Shown here in pieces: positions 32,802 to 42,266 of a DNA stretch of 64,000 nucleotides. Source of the DNA: Knoellia subterranea KCTC 19937 (GTDB taxonomy: Bacteria > Actinomycetota > Actinomycetes > Actinomycetales > Dermatophilaceae); assembly GCF_000768685.1 (NCBI RefSeq), contig NZ_AVPK01000008.1:1-64000 (forward strand), read 5' to 3'. A model generated the notes under the pieces. That model was not told the origin of the DNA and ran no database searches. It saw nothing but the letters and a program-made list of their open reading frames with translations. The number at the start of each line of letters is the position of its first letter. Positions within the stretch are counted from its first letter, which is position 1. Made by a program: the position numbers and the translations under genes.

Positions 32802-34777
32802 GGCAGCGGGAGTTCCTTGAGGGTGACTTTCGTGCCGGTATGCCGTTCACTCAGGTCCGCGAACGCCTGCCGGATCGTCTTGGAGTAGAGGTGGGCCCCC
32901 TTGAGGGAGGGGTGCATGCCGTCGGACTGGAGCTGTCCGGTCGTGTCGACGAGGGCCGCGTCCCAGTCGGCGAGGGCGACGTTGTCGCGGCCTGCCACGA
33001 GTTCGCGCAGTTTGGCGTTGTCGGAGGCGATGCGGTTGATCCGACCGTGGAGGGTGACGATGACGACCATGCGCTGGGGGCCGAGGGCGTCGAGGACCTG
33101 GCGTGCACGGTCGAGGTCGGTTCCGGCGTTGGTGCCGAGGGCGAGGACGACGGCTCGCCGGTTGCCGTTCCCGCGAGCCTGGACGACCTTGAGGCCCTCG
33201 CTCCACTGCCGGTTGGAGCGGGCGTCGATGCGGATGCCCGGGAAGTAGTAGCGCAGGGCGTGCAGGCTCCCGACCATCATGGAGTCGCCGTAGGCATCGA
33301 TCTCGGCACCCGTCGGCATCGCCCACGACTGGCCACCGGTCGCAGGTTTTCCGCCGGTGGTGGCGGGCTGGGTGCTCGTGGCGGGTGGCGTGGCGCCCTT
33401 GGTGGCGGAGGCCCCCGTGGGGGTGGGCGTTGAGGGTGCCGCGGTGGGGATCGTGGCGGTCGCCGCGGCCGCATTGGCGTCGAGGAGCTCTTGGACCCGC
33501 GTGCGTGAAGGCGCGGTCACCATGACGGCGGTGAGGGCGATGGCGAGAACCGCGACGGAGGCCCAGACCGCGCGTGCGGTGCGTGTGCCCGACCACCGGA
33601 TGACGTGGAGGATGTGCCGTCCCGTGCCCCGGAAACCACGTCGGCGCACGGGAGTCTCGATGAAGCGGTAGGACAGGTCAGCGATGGCGGCCGTGACGAC
33701 GACGCACCACAGGCGGGACCACACGTAGTCGTCGGCACCGCGCGAGGCCCATGACAGGTCGGCCTCGACGATGAGGATGACCGGCCAGTGCCAGAGGTAG
33801 AGGCCATAGGACCGTTCGCCGATCCAGCGCAGCACGGGGAGGTCGAGCGCGGACCGCAGGGGGCTGGGTCGCTCCACGACACCGAGGACGAGGACGGTCG
33901 TGGCGAGCGATGCCAGCAGGATGCCGCCGCGGAAGGTCAGGGGCGTGGATTCGTCGAGGAGGGCCACGAGGGCCGCGAGCACGATGGCCGCACCGGCAAC
34001 GACCGGCACGCGGAGGCGCTGCCAGAGGTCGGTCGACGTCCAGGCGCGGTGAGGGGCGGCCCAGGCGAAGGCGAGCGCGGCGCCGAGCATGAGCCCCATG
34101 AGGTGGGTGTCGGTGCCGTAGTAGACGCGGGTCGCGCCGAGCTCGGGGTCGTATCGGCTCGCCATGAGGACGGCCGATCCGAGTGCCAGCGCCACGGCGA
34201 TCCCGGCCCGCGCGCGTGACGAACGGACGAAGAACATCAGCCCGATGGCCACGAGCGGCCACACGAGATAGAACTGCTCCTCGACCGCGAGTGACCAGAG
34301 GTTCATCAAGAGCTGCGGCGAAGTGCTGTGGAAGTAGTCCGACCCGGCGCCGATCTCGAGCCAGTTGCTCGTGAAGGTCAGCGCGCCGATCGCCTGCCGG
34401 CCGATGCCGACGAGCAGATCGGTCTCGACGAGTCGGGCGAGCAGAATGACGCTCGGCACGAGGACGAGGAGGGCGGGGAGCAGGCGGCGGGCGCGTCGGG
34501 TCCAGAAGCCGCGGAGGTCGATCCGGCCCTCGCTCGCGCGCTCGCGCACGAGAAGAGTCGTGATGAGGAAGCCCGAGATGACGAAGAAGACGTCGACGCC
34601 GAGGAAGCCGCCGGGCAGCCACCGCGGGTCTAGGTGGAAGGCCAGCACGGCGAGGATGGCGATGGCACGCAGCCCGTCGAGTCCGGGCAGGCGCCCGTCC
34701 GGGTGTGCAGCGACGCCGCGCGACGGGGTCGACGTCGTCGTGACCCCGTGCCCGGAGCCAGAGCTCTCCACGGTCAT
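32798..34777 (-). CDS. Acyltransferase-3 membrane protein with C-terminal SGNH domain (second of two)
   Basis: 659 residues from the ATG at 34777, supported by a TAGCCT box 7 nt upstream; the longer open frame is not used. LPGLDGLRAIAILAVLAFHLDPRWLPGGFLGVDVFFVISGFLITTLL and LMNLWSLAVEEQFYLVWP mark the acyltransferase-3 domain, with about ten membrane helices to residue about 400. A Pro/Thr/Ala-rich linker (about residues 415-470) leads to an SGNH domain: IDAYGDSMMVGSLHAL and DGMHPSLKGAHLYS. Likely O-acylation of cell-wall or surface sugars. It resembles the gene at 27783 but differs much in linker and SGNH part. Confidence 0.9.
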   Translation of the reverse strand: MTVESSGSGHGVTTTSTPSRGVAAHPDGRLPGLDGLRAIAILAVLAFHLDPRWLPGGFLGVDVFFVISGFLITTLLVRERASEGRIDLRGFWTRRARRLLPALLVLVPSVILLARLVETDLLVGIGRQAIGALTFTSNWLEIGAGSDYFHSTSPQLLMNLWSLAVEEQFYLVWPLVAIGLMFFVRSSRARAGIAVALALGSAVLMASRYDPELGATRVYYGTDTHLMGLMLGAALAFAWAAPHRAWTSTDLWQRLRVPVVAGAAIVLAALVALLDESTPLTFRGGILLASLATTVLVLGVVERPSPLRSALDLPVLRWIGERSYGLYLWHWPVILIVEADLSWASRGADDYVWSRLWCVVVTAAIADLSYRFIETPVRRRGFRGTGRHILHVIRWSGTRTARAVWASVAVLAIALTAVMVTAPSRTRVQELLDANAAAATATIPTAAPSTPTPTGASATKGATPPATSTQPATTGGKPATGGQSWAMPTGAEIDAYGDSMMVGSLHALRYYFPGIRIDARSNRQWSEGLKVVQARGNGNRRAVVLALGTNAGTDLDRARQVLDALGPQRMVVIVTLHGRINRIASDNAKLRELVAGRDNVALADWDAALVDTTGQLQSDGMHPSLKGAHLYSKTIRQAFADLSERHTGTKVTLKELPLP

Positions 34778-34784
34778 GATTCTC

Positions 34785-34790
34785 AGGCTA
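34785..34790 (-). promoter_or_regulatory. Putative leaderless -10 box TAGCCT
   Basis: TAGCCT on the minus strand, 7 nt before the ATG at 34777. It favours this start over the long upstream open frame. Confidence 0.45.
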
Positions 34791-34839
34791 TGGAGCCGCA
34801 CCGACAGGGTCGGGGAGGCGCGCGGGGGAGTGACCGACC

Positions 34840-34845
34840 TAGCAT
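34840..34845 (+). promoter_or_regulatory. Putative leaderless -10 box TAGCAT for the acylphosphatase gene
   Basis: TAGCAT, 7 nt before the ATG at 34853. It lies back to back with the minus-strand box at 34785-34790. Confidence 0.45.
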
Positions 34846-34852
34846 CGCCTCC

Positions 34853-35176
34853 ATGGAGACCAGCCTCGACCCCGATGCGGAGGGTCTGCGTCCTGTCCGC
34901 GTGACCCTGGCCGTCCGGGGTCGCGTGCAGGGTGTCGGCTTCCGGTGGTGGACGCGGGCGCGCGCGCTCGAGCTCGGCCTCGTGGGACACGCCCGCAACA
35001 CCGCTGACGGTCGCGTCGAGGTCGTCGCACAGGGCTCGCGCGGCGCCGTCAATCGTCTGGTCGACCTCCTCCGCGAGGACCCGTCGACGACACACCGCCC
35101 CGGTCAGGTCGTGTCCGTCTCGACCCCGCTGGAGTCCGAGCCCCGTGCGGGAGTGACGGGCTTCGTCGAGAGGTGA
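34853..35176 (+). CDS. acyP: Acylphosphatase
   Basis: 107 residues from the ATG at 34853. VRGRVQGVGFRWWTRARALELGL contains the phosphate-binding Arg (R31), and GHARNTADGRVEVVAQG the catalytic Asn (N49). Both essential residues are present, so it should be active. The enzyme cleaves acyl phosphates in the cytoplasm. An acylphosphatase next to smc and mutM/rnc is common in actinobacteria. Confidence 0.94.
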   Translation: METSLDPDAEGLRPVRVTLAVRGRVQGVGFRWWTRARALELGLVGHARNTADGRVEVVAQGSRGAVNRLVDLLREDPSTTHRPGQVVSVSTPLESEPRAGVTGFVER

Positions 35177-35229
35177 GCGGACGGCATACCGGGTCGTGGG
35201 ACGCACGAACCGCGGCAGGTGCGCCTTCC

Positions 35230-35235
35230 TAGGAT
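35230..35235 (+). promoter_or_regulatory. Putative leaderless -10 box TAGGAT
   Basis: TAGGAT, 6 nt before the ATG at 35242. The GGAG that follows could also act as a weak ribosome binding site. Confidence 0.42.
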
Positions 35236-35241
35236 GGAGCG

Positions 35242-35529
35242 ATGAGCGACGTTCCTCCCGAGCTGGCCCGCCTGCGTTCGAGCATCGACAACATCGATGC
35301 GGCTCTCGTGCACCTGCTCGCCGAACGTTTCAAGTGCACCCAGCAGGTCGGCGAGCTCAAGGCGAACGAGGGTATGCCGCCCGCTGACCCCGCGCGCGAG
35401 GAGCGGCAGGTTGCGCGGTTGCGCGCGTTGGCGGACGACAGCGGCCTCGACCCGGAGTTCGCCGAGAAGTTCATCAACTTCGTCATCGCCGAGGTCATCC
35501 ACCACCACGAGTCCATCGCGAAGGGCTGA
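35242..35529 (+). CDS. Chorismate mutase (AroQ class)
   Basis: 95 residues, all helical: ELARLRSSIDNIDAALVHLLAERFKCTQQVGELKANEG matches the AroQ helix 1 (R...D..L..LL..R), and the remainder (REERQVARLRALADDSGLDPEFAEKFINFVIAEVIHHHESI) completes the bundle. It converts chorismate to prephenate for Phe and Tyr. It stands alone, not fused to prephenate dehydratase. Weak similarity between AroQ proteins means the assignment rests on pattern and size. Confidence 0.87.
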   Translation: MSDVPPELARLRSSIDNIDAALVHLLAERFKCTQQVGELKANEGMPPADPAREERQVARLRALADDSGLDPEFAEKFINFVIAEVIHHHESIAKG

Positions 35530-35654
35530 GTCCAGACACTCCAGCCACTCCCGTCACAGGCAACGCAGGTGGCGACCGACGTCCCCGGACGGGGTGTTTC
35601 GCGCCGGTACAGTGAGCGGTCAACCAGTCGTCGTCCAGAACCGAGAGCCATCGC

Positions 35655-38600
35655 GTGTACGTCAAGAGCCTGACCCTCAAGGGGTTCAAGTCCTTCGCCT
35701 CGGCCACCAACATGCGCCTCGAGCCCGGCATCACCTGCATCGTCGGGCCCAACGGATCGGGCAAGTCCAACGTCGTCGACGCGCTGGCCTGGGTGATGGG
35801 TGAGCAGGGTGCCAAGACCCTGCGCGGCGGCAAGATGGAGGACGTCATCTTCGCCGGGACGGCCGGCCGCCCGCCGCTCGGCCGCGCCGAGGTCAGCCTG
35901 ACGATCGACAACACCGACGGCGCGCTGCCGATCGACTACGCCGAGGTGACGATCACCCGGACGATGTTCCGCAACGGCGGCTCCGAGTACGCCATCAACG
36001 GCACCCCCTCGCGTCTGCTCGACATCCAGGAACTGTTGTCCGACAGCGGAATTGGCCGCGAGATGCACGTCATCGTGGGTCAGGGCCAGCTCGACGCCGT
36101 GCTGCGTGCGACACCCGAGGAGCGTCGCGGGTTCATCGAGGAGGCCGCCGGCGTCCTCAAGCACCGCAAGCGCAAGGAGCGAGCCCTCCGCAAGCTCGAC
36201 GCGATGGAGGCCAACCTCACCCGCGTCCACGACCTCACCGGTGAGATCCGCCGCCAACTCGGCCCCTTGGGACGCCAGGCCGAAGCCGCCCGCAAGGCCG
36301 CGGTCATCCAGGCCGAGGCGCGTGACGCCCGGCAGCGACTGCTCGCCGACGACCTCGTCCAGCTCACCGCGACCCTCGAGCAGGAGGTCGCCGACGAGAC
36401 CGCGCTCATCGAGCGCCGGACCGCCGTCGAGAACGCCCTCGAGTCCTATCGCTCACGTATCACCGAGATCGAGCGACAGGCGACGGACGCCGCGCCCGAG
36501 CTCGGGCGAGCCCAGGACCGATTCGTCCGGCTCCAGTCCTTGCGCGACCGCCTCGAGTCCACGGCTTCCGTGGCCCGCGAGCGGGTTCGCCTCCTGGGCC
36601 AGGACGACGCCGACGAGACCACCACGGGCCGCGACCCCGAGGAGTTGAGGGCGCAGGCAGCGCAGGCGCGCGAGGCCGAGCAGAAGCTCGTGGCCGAGGT
36701 CGCTGCGGCTGCCGCCGAGCTTGCCGCCGCCGTCACCGCGCGGGAGGAGGCCGAGAAGGCGTATGCCGGTGAGCAGGATCGCTTGTCGCGTCTCGCCCGC
36801 GCTGCGGCCGACCGACGTGAGGGTCTCGCGAAGCTCGCCGGTCAGGTGGGTGCACGCCGCAGCCGGATCGAGGCCCGAGAGGCCGAGATCGGTCGTCTGC
36901 AGGGAGTGATTGCGTCATCGACCGCTCGAGCCGTCGAGGCCGAGAAGGCCTTTTCACAACTCGAGGGAACCGTCGCCCACGACGAAGAGGGTGAGGAGGG
37001 CCTCGACAGTGCCTACGAGACGGCGGCCGAGGAGCTCGCCGAGATCGAGGCACGCATCACCGCCCTCGAGGCGACCGAGCGCGAGGCCGAGCGGGACAAG
37101 TCGTCGGCGTCGGCCCGGGTCGAGGCGCTGGGCCTGAGCCTGCGTCGCAAGGACGGCGCCGCAACGCTGCTCGCCGCAGCCGAGGCAGATGGCGGCACGG
37201 GTGACCACGGCATCGTCGGCACGGTGGCCTCGCTGCTCCAGGTCAAGGGCGGGCACGAGGGCGCCGTCGCGGCGGCCCTCGGTTGGGCCTCCGAGGCGCT
37301 CGCGGTCGGTTCCGCCGATCACGCGGCACGCGCTGTCGACCGCCTCCGCCGCGACGACCAGGGTCAGGCGACCCTGCTCGTCGGAGAGACGGCCGTCGCC
37401 TCCGATCGTGGGTCGTGGCCCGATCTCGACGGGTCGGGAGTGTGGGCGCGCGACGTCGTGTCGGCCCCGGCGGACGTTCTGCCGGCCGTCGAGCAGTTGC
37501 TCGACCGGGTCGCCCTCGTGAGCACCACCGAACACGCCCTTGCCCTCGTCGCCCGAGGTGAAGGCATCACGGCCGTGACCGAGGACGGCGACGTCTTCGC
37601 CCCGGGCTGGGTGCGCGGAGGGTCGAGCAGCGGCGAGTCGTTGCTCGAGATCCAGTCGGCGCTCGAGGAGGCGCAGGGGGCCGTCGCTGCCGCCACGACC
37701 AAGGGGGAGCAGACCCGCTTCACCCTTGCGAGTGAGCGCGAGCAGGCCGCGTCCGTCACCGAGCGGGTCGAGGCGGCGCTCGAGGCGCTCCACGACAGTG
37801 ATGCCCGGATGGCCGCACTCGCCGAGCAGCTCGGCGGTCTCCAGACCACGATCCGCACCAGCCGGGCCGAGATCGAACGCACCGAACGGACCATCGCCGA
37901 AGCCGAGGCGGCCCTCGAGGCCGATCGGGTCGAGGAGGCCGCTCTGGCGGCGCGCCTCGAGGAGGCCAGTGCCGAGCCCGCCGAGGCCGAGGAGCCGTCG
38001 ACCGACGACCGCGACGCCCTCGAGCTCGCCGCGAGCCGTGCCCGCACGGCCGAGACCGAGCTCCGCCTCACCCTGCGCACCAAGGAGGAGCGGGCCCGTT
38101 CGCTCAAGGGACGTGCCGACTCGCTCGAGGGCGCGGCGCGCAACGAGATCCAGGCTCGCGAGAAGCTCCGCCAACGGCAGGAACGCCGTCGCCGCGAGGC
38201 GACGATCGCCGACGCCGTGAGCCAGGCCGCGGCATACGCCACCGATCGGATGGCGACCGCGCTGGAACGGGCCGGTCGACTGCGTGAGGAGGCCGAACGC
38301 GCCCGCGCCGAGCGCGACACCGCCGTCCAGGCGTTGCGCGCCGAGATGAGCACCCACCAGGACGAACTGCGCGAGCTCACCGACTCCGCGCACCGCGACG
38401 AAGTGGCCCGGGCTCGCCAGATCGCCCGGATCGAGCAGCTCCAGGCCAAGGCGCTCGAGGAGCTCGGCGTCGACCCCGAGGTCCTCATGGAGGACTACGG
38501 TCCGCACCAGCCGATCCCGTTCATCGTCGGCCCCGACCACGAGGGCGACGTGCCGATGCCCTCGGCGTTCGTGCGCGAGGAGCAGGAGAAGCGGCTGCGC

Positions 38601-39236
38601 AAGGCCGAGCGAGGCCTCTCGGCCCTCGGACGCGTCAACCCGCTCGCCCTCGAGGAGTTCGCCGCACTCGAGGAGCGGCACAAGTTCCTGACCGAGCAGC
38701 TCGAGGACCTCAAGAACTCCAAGCGCGACCTCCTCGACATCGTCAAGTCCGTCGACGAGCGCGTCGAGCAGGTCTTCACGGAGGCCTTCCACGACACGGC
38801 CGAGCAGTTCGAGCGCGTCTTCCAGCGGCTCTTCCCCGGAGGCGCCGGCAAGCTCATCCTCACCGACCCGAGCGACATGCTCACGACCGGCATCGAGGTC
38901 GAGGCGCGCCCGCCGGGCAAGAAGGTCAAGCGGCTCTCGCTGCTCTCCGGTGGCGAGCGCTCGCTCGTCGCGGTGGCGCTGCTCGTCTCGATCTTCAAGG
39001 CCCGGCCGAGCCCGTTCTACATCATGGACGAGGTCGAGGCCGCGCTCGACGACACCAACCTGGGTCGCCTCATCACGCTCTTCGAGGAACTGCGCGACTC
39101 GAGCCAGCTCATCGTCATCACCCACCAGAAGAAGACGATGGAGATCGCCGACGCCCTCTACGGCGTGAGCATGCGCGGCGACGGCATCACGACGGTGGTG
39201 TCGCAGCGCATCCGCGACGTCGCCGCCACGGCCTGA
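35655..39236 (+). CDS. smc: Chromosome segregation protein SMC
   Basis: 1193 residues, normal for SMC. The N-terminal head has YVKSLTLKGFKSFASAT and Walker A at residues 31-38 (GPNGSGKS). A coiled coil runs to about residue 500, a hinge (GIVGTVASLLQVKGGHEGAVAAALGWASEALAV) lies around residues 510-640, and a second coiled coil follows. The C-terminal head has the signature LLSGGERSLVAVALLVSIF and Walker B PSPFYIMDEVEAALD. SMC with ScpA/B condenses and segregates the chromosome. GTG start; a weak TACAGT box lies about 40 nt upstream. Confidence 0.97.
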   Translation: MYVKSLTLKGFKSFASATNMRLEPGITCIVGPNGSGKSNVVDALAWVMGEQGAKTLRGGKMEDVIFAGTAGRPPLGRAEVSLTIDNTDGALPIDYAEVTITRTMFRNGGSEYAINGTPSRLLDIQELLSDSGIGREMHVIVGQGQLDAVLRATPEERRGFIEEAAGVLKHRKRKERALRKLDAMEANLTRVHDLTGEIRRQLGPLGRQAEAARKAAVIQAEARDARQRLLADDLVQLTATLEQEVADETALIERRTAVENALESYRSRITEIERQATDAAPELGRAQDRFVRLQSLRDRLESTASVARERVRLLGQDDADETTTGRDPEELRAQAAQAREAEQKLVAEVAAAAAELAAAVTAREEAEKAYAGEQDRLSRLARAAADRREGLAKLAGQVGARRSRIEAREAEIGRLQGVIASSTARAVEAEKAFSQLEGTVAHDEEGEEGLDSAYETAAEELAEIEARITALEATEREAERDKSSASARVEALGLSLRRKDGAATLLAAAEADGGTGDHGIVGTVASLLQVKGGHEGAVAAALGWASEALAVGSADHAARAVDRLRRDDQGQATLLVGETAVASDRGSWPDLDGSGVWARDVVSAPADVLPAVEQLLDRVALVSTTEHALALVARGEGITAVTEDGDVFAPGWVRGGSSSGESLLEIQSALEEAQGAVAAATTKGEQTRFTLASEREQAASVTERVEAALEALHDSDARMAALAEQLGGLQTTIRTSRAEIERTERTIAEAEAALEADRVEEAALAARLEEASAEPAEAEEPSTDDRDALELAASRARTAETELRLTLRTKEERARSLKGRADSLEGAARNEIQAREKLRQRQERRRREATIADAVSQAAAYATDRMATALERAGRLREEAERARAERDTAVQALRAEMSTHQDELRELTDSAHRDEVARARQIARIEQLQAKALEELGVDPEVLMEDYGPHQPIPFIVGPDHEGDVPMPSAFVREEQEKRLRKAERGLSALGRVNPLALEEFAALEERHKFLTEQLEDLKNSKRDLLDIVKSVDERVEQVFTEAFHDTAEQFERVFQRLFPGGAGKLILTDPSDMLTTGIEVEARPPGKKVKRLSLLSGGERSLVAVALLVSIFKARPSPFYIMDEVEAALDDTNLGRLITLFEELRDSSQLIVITHQKKTMEIADALYGVSMRGDGITTVVSQRIRDVAATA

Positions 39237-39258
39237 GGCACCCGGCGCAATGCCTGCG

Positions 39259-40011
39259 TCAGTCGTGGGCGTTGACGCGCCCGAAGGTCCCCAACGGCCA
39301 GATCCGGAAGACGACCGGGCCGACGACGCGGTTGATCGGCACGAACCGGGCGCACCCGTCGGCATCGGTGCCGCCGCGACAGTTCGCGACCGAGTCGGCC
39401 GACTGAGAGCGGTGGTCGCCGAGCACGAGGAGCCGGTCGGTCGGGACCCGGATCTCGGGGAAGCAGCGCGAGGAGCGGGGCGTCGACTCACACGTGAGCT
39501 CCGGGCTGCGGAACGCGTGGTCCTCGAAGATGTACGGCTCGTCGAGGGGCTCGTTCTCGACGAGGACCCGCCCCTGCTCGTCGCAGCACTTGACCCGGTC
39601 GCCGGGCAGTCCGATGACCCGCTTGACCGTGTATGCCGTGTTGGACGGCCCGATGCCGGTCAGTTCGCCGACCTTGCGGGCCACCTTGACGAGCGGGTTG
39701 TCGGACTCGGGCAGGTGCGCCTGCTGCCAGGAATCTCCGTGGGAGAAGACGACGATGTCGCCGCGCTTCACGGCGTCGTTGGTGCGGTTGACGATGATGC
39801 GATCACCGATGCGCAGGGTCTGCTCCATCGACTGCGACGGCACCCCGAACGGCTTGACGACGAAGCCCTGGATCAGAGCCACGGCGAGGATCGCGAGCAC
39901 GATCTCGAGGCCTGCGGGAAGCCTTCGGCGCGGCCGCTCTGGGCTCTGCTCAGGAGGTGTCGCGCTCACTCGCGGCAGACTACGCGGCGTCGGCGCGTGC
40001 ACGCGCGCCAT
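39259..40011 (-). CDS. lepB: Signal peptidase I
   Basis: 250 residues. One N-terminal membrane helix (LEIVLAILAVALIQGFVVKPF, about residues 35-55) is followed by the catalytic Ser61 in VPSQSMEQTL and the general base Lys130 in YTVKRVIGLPGD. VLGDHRSQSADS is box E. It cuts signal peptides on the outer face of the membrane. In many actinobacteria lepB lies downstream of rplS near trmD; here it is on the opposite strand between smc and the M13 peptidase gene. A GTG at about residue 15 is another possible start. Confidence 0.95.
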   Translation of the reverse strand: MARVHAPTPRSLPRVSATPPEQSPERPRRRLPAGLEIVLAILAVALIQGFVVKPFGVPSQSMEQTLRIGDRIIVNRTNDAVKRGDIVVFSHGDSWQQAHLPESDNPLVKVARKVGELTGIGPSNTAYTVKRVIGLPGDRVKCCDEQGRVLVENEPLDEPYIFEDHAFRSPELTCESTPRSSRCFPEIRVPTDRLLVLGDHRSQSADSVANCRGGTDADGCARFVPINRVVGPVVFRIWPLGTFGRVNAHD

Positions 40012-40067
40012 CTCACTGCCGGGGTGTCGTTTTGCGACGGGGCGCGTGCTGGGAGACCCTTGTGACC

Positions 40068-40283
40068 ATGGTTGCGCTCATCATCGGCATGCTCATCTGC
40101 GTCGGATTGGCTCTGGTCGTCGTCGCACTCGTCGCCGTGCCGGCCCGCCGCGACGGCCGGGACCTGCTCACACCCAAGGGTGAAGAGGTCGTGAGCGCGC
40201 TCAAGGACCGCCAGCAGGCGGCCCGGCAACGCCTCGAACGCGGCGAGCCCGACGAGGCCGACTCGTCGGCGAGCGTCTCCTGA
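40068..40283 (+). CDS. Small single-helix membrane protein coupled to the M13 peptidase
   Basis: 71 residues from the ATG at 40068 (a GTG 6 nt earlier is possible). One hydrophobic helix (MVALIIGMLICVGLALVVVALVAVPA) is followed by a charged cytoplasmic tail (ARRDGRDLLTPKGEEVVSALKDRQQAARQRLERGEPDEADS). The stop and the next start share a base (TGATG), so it is probably cotranslated with the peptidase. Function unknown. Confidence 0.6.
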   Translation: MVALIIGMLICVGLALVVVALVAVPARRDGRDLLTPKGEEVVSALKDRQQAARQRLERGEPDEADSSASVS

Positions 40284-42244
40284 TGCGGTCCGGGATCGAC
40301 CACTCGGCCCGGGACCCGAAGGTTCGTCCGCAGGACGACCTCTTCGCCCACGTCAACGGTGGCTGGGTCGCCCGCACCGAGATCCCTGCCGACCGTGGCC
40401 GCTACGGCTCGTTCGACGTCCTGCGCGAGAGCGCGGAGCAGCAGGTCCGCGACATCATCACCTCCGTCGCCGAGGGCAACCCCGAGCCGGGCACGGTCGC
40501 GCGCAAGGTCGGTGACCTCTACAGCTCCTTCATGGACGAGGAGCGCATCGAGCAGCGCGGCGTCGAGCCGCTGGCGCCCTGGTTCGCCGCCATCGACGAC
40601 GTGGCTTCGCCGCAGGACGTCGTCGTGCTGCTCGGCCGATTCCTCCGCTCCGGAGTCGACGGACTCGTCCACCCGATCGTCAACACCGACGACCGGGACT
40701 CGTCTCGCTACGTCGTCTACTTCGAGCAGGCCGGCATCGGCCTGCCCGATGAGGCCTACTACCGCGACCCGCAGCACGAGTCCATCCGGGCGGCCTACCC
40801 CGGTCACGTCGCGCGGATGCTCACCCTCGCCGGCCTGTATGCCGGTGACGCGGCCGCTGCTGCCGCCGATCGGATCGTGGAGCTCGAGACCCGGATCGCG
40901 GCCTCGCACTGGGACCAGGTGAGCAACCGCGACGCCGTCAAGACCTACACGCTCGTGGACCGGGCCGGTCTCGCCGAGCTCACGCCCGGCATCGACTGGG
41001 ATGCCTACCTCGCGGCGGCGCAGGCCCCGACCACCGCGTTCGACCAGGTCATCGCGCGGCAGCCGGACCACCTCCGCTCCATCGCGGCCGCCCTGGCCGA
41101 GGTCGACGTCGCGACGTGGCAGGACTGGCTCCGCTGGCGGGTCGTCCACGCCCTCGCCGCCTACCTGCCGGGCGCGATCGTCGAGGAGAACTTCGACTTC
41201 TACGGTCGGACCCTCTCCGGCGTCCCGCAGATCCGGGACCGCTGGAAGCGTGGCGTCGGGCTCGTCGAGGACGCACTCGGTGAGGCCGTGGGGCAGCTCT
41301 ACGTCGAGAAGCACTTTCCGCCCCGGGCCAAGGAGCGCATGGTCGAACTCGTCGACAACCTCGTCGAGGCCTTCCGCCGGGACTTCCTCGGGCTCGAGTG
41401 GATGCACCTGGAGACCCGGCGCGAGGCCCTGGCCAAGCTCGACGCGTTCACCCCCAAGATCGGCTACCCCGAGACGTGGCGTGACTACTCTGGCCTCGAG
41501 GTCGACGCCGACGATCTCGTCGGCAACGTCGCCCGGGCCACCGCCTTCGAGGTGGACCGCAACCTCGCCAAGCTCGGTGGCCCCGTCGACCGCGACGAGT
41601 GGTTCATGACCCCGCAGATGGTCAACGCCTACTACAACCCCGGCCTCAACGAGATCGTCTTCCCGGCCGCGATCCTCCAGCCGCCGTTCTTCGACGTGGA
41701 CGCCGACGACGCGGTCAACTACGGCGGTATCGGTGCCGTGATCGGTCACGAGATCGGCCACGGCTTCGACGACCAGGGATCCCAGTTCGACGGCAAGGGC
41801 AACCTGCGCAACTGGTGGACCGACGAGGACCGCGTCAACTTCGACGGCCGCGCCCAGCGCCTCATCGCCCAGTTCAACGACCTCGAGTCGCGCGACGCAC
41901 CCGGCCACAAGGTCAACGGCGCGCTCACGGTCGGCGAGAACATCGGTGACCTCGGCGGGCTCACCATCGGCCACGCGGCATACCGGATCTCCACAGAGGG
42001 TGGCGAGGCCCCGGTCATCGACGACCTCACGGGCGACCAGCGGTTCTTCATCGGATGGGCCCAGGTCTGGTGTGGGGCCGCGCGCGAGGCGGAGGCGATC
42101 CGGCTGCTCGCGATCGACCCGCACGCGCCGATGGACCTGCGCGCCAACGCCGTTCGCAACCTCAGCGAGTTCCACGAGGCCTTCGACGTCGTCGAGGGTG
42201 ACGGCATGTGGGTGCCCGAGGACGAGCGCGTCCGGATCTTCTGA
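40283..42244 (+). CDS. M13 (neprilysin/PepO-type) zinc metallopeptidase
   Basis: 653 residues, typical length. The zinc motif HEIGH is at residues 489-493 (AVIGHEIGHGFDDQG); the third ligand Glu is near residue 552 in VGENIGDLGGL. VNAYYNPGLNEIVFPAAILQPPFF is the substrate-binding N-A-x-Y block. The N-terminus (DDLFAHVNGGWVARTEIPADRGRYGSFDVLRE) is also standard. No signal peptide is visible, so it probably works in the cytoplasm as an oligopeptidase. Confidence 0.95.
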   Translation: MRSGIDHSARDPKVRPQDDLFAHVNGGWVARTEIPADRGRYGSFDVLRESAEQQVRDIITSVAEGNPEPGTVARKVGDLYSSFMDEERIEQRGVEPLAPWFAAIDDVASPQDVVVLLGRFLRSGVDGLVHPIVNTDDRDSSRYVVYFEQAGIGLPDEAYYRDPQHESIRAAYPGHVARMLTLAGLYAGDAAAAAADRIVELETRIAASHWDQVSNRDAVKTYTLVDRAGLAELTPGIDWDAYLAAAQAPTTAFDQVIARQPDHLRSIAAALAEVDVATWQDWLRWRVVHALAAYLPGAIVEENFDFYGRTLSGVPQIRDRWKRGVGLVEDALGEAVGQLYVEKHFPPRAKERMVELVDNLVEAFRRDFLGLEWMHLETRREALAKLDAFTPKIGYPETWRDYSGLEVDADDLVGNVARATAFEVDRNLAKLGGPVDRDEWFMTPQMVNAYYNPGLNEIVFPAAILQPPFFDVDADDAVNYGGIGAVIGHEIGHGFDDQGSQFDGKGNLRNWWTDEDRVNFDGRAQRLIAQFNDLESRDAPGHKVNGALTVGENIGDLGGLTIGHAAYRISTEGGEAPVIDDLTGDQRFFIGWAQVWCGAAREAEAIRLLAIDPHAPMDLRANAVRNLSEFHEAFDVVEGDGMWVPEDERVRIF

Positions 42245-42266
42245 CGCCTGATGGGAGGATGGCCGC

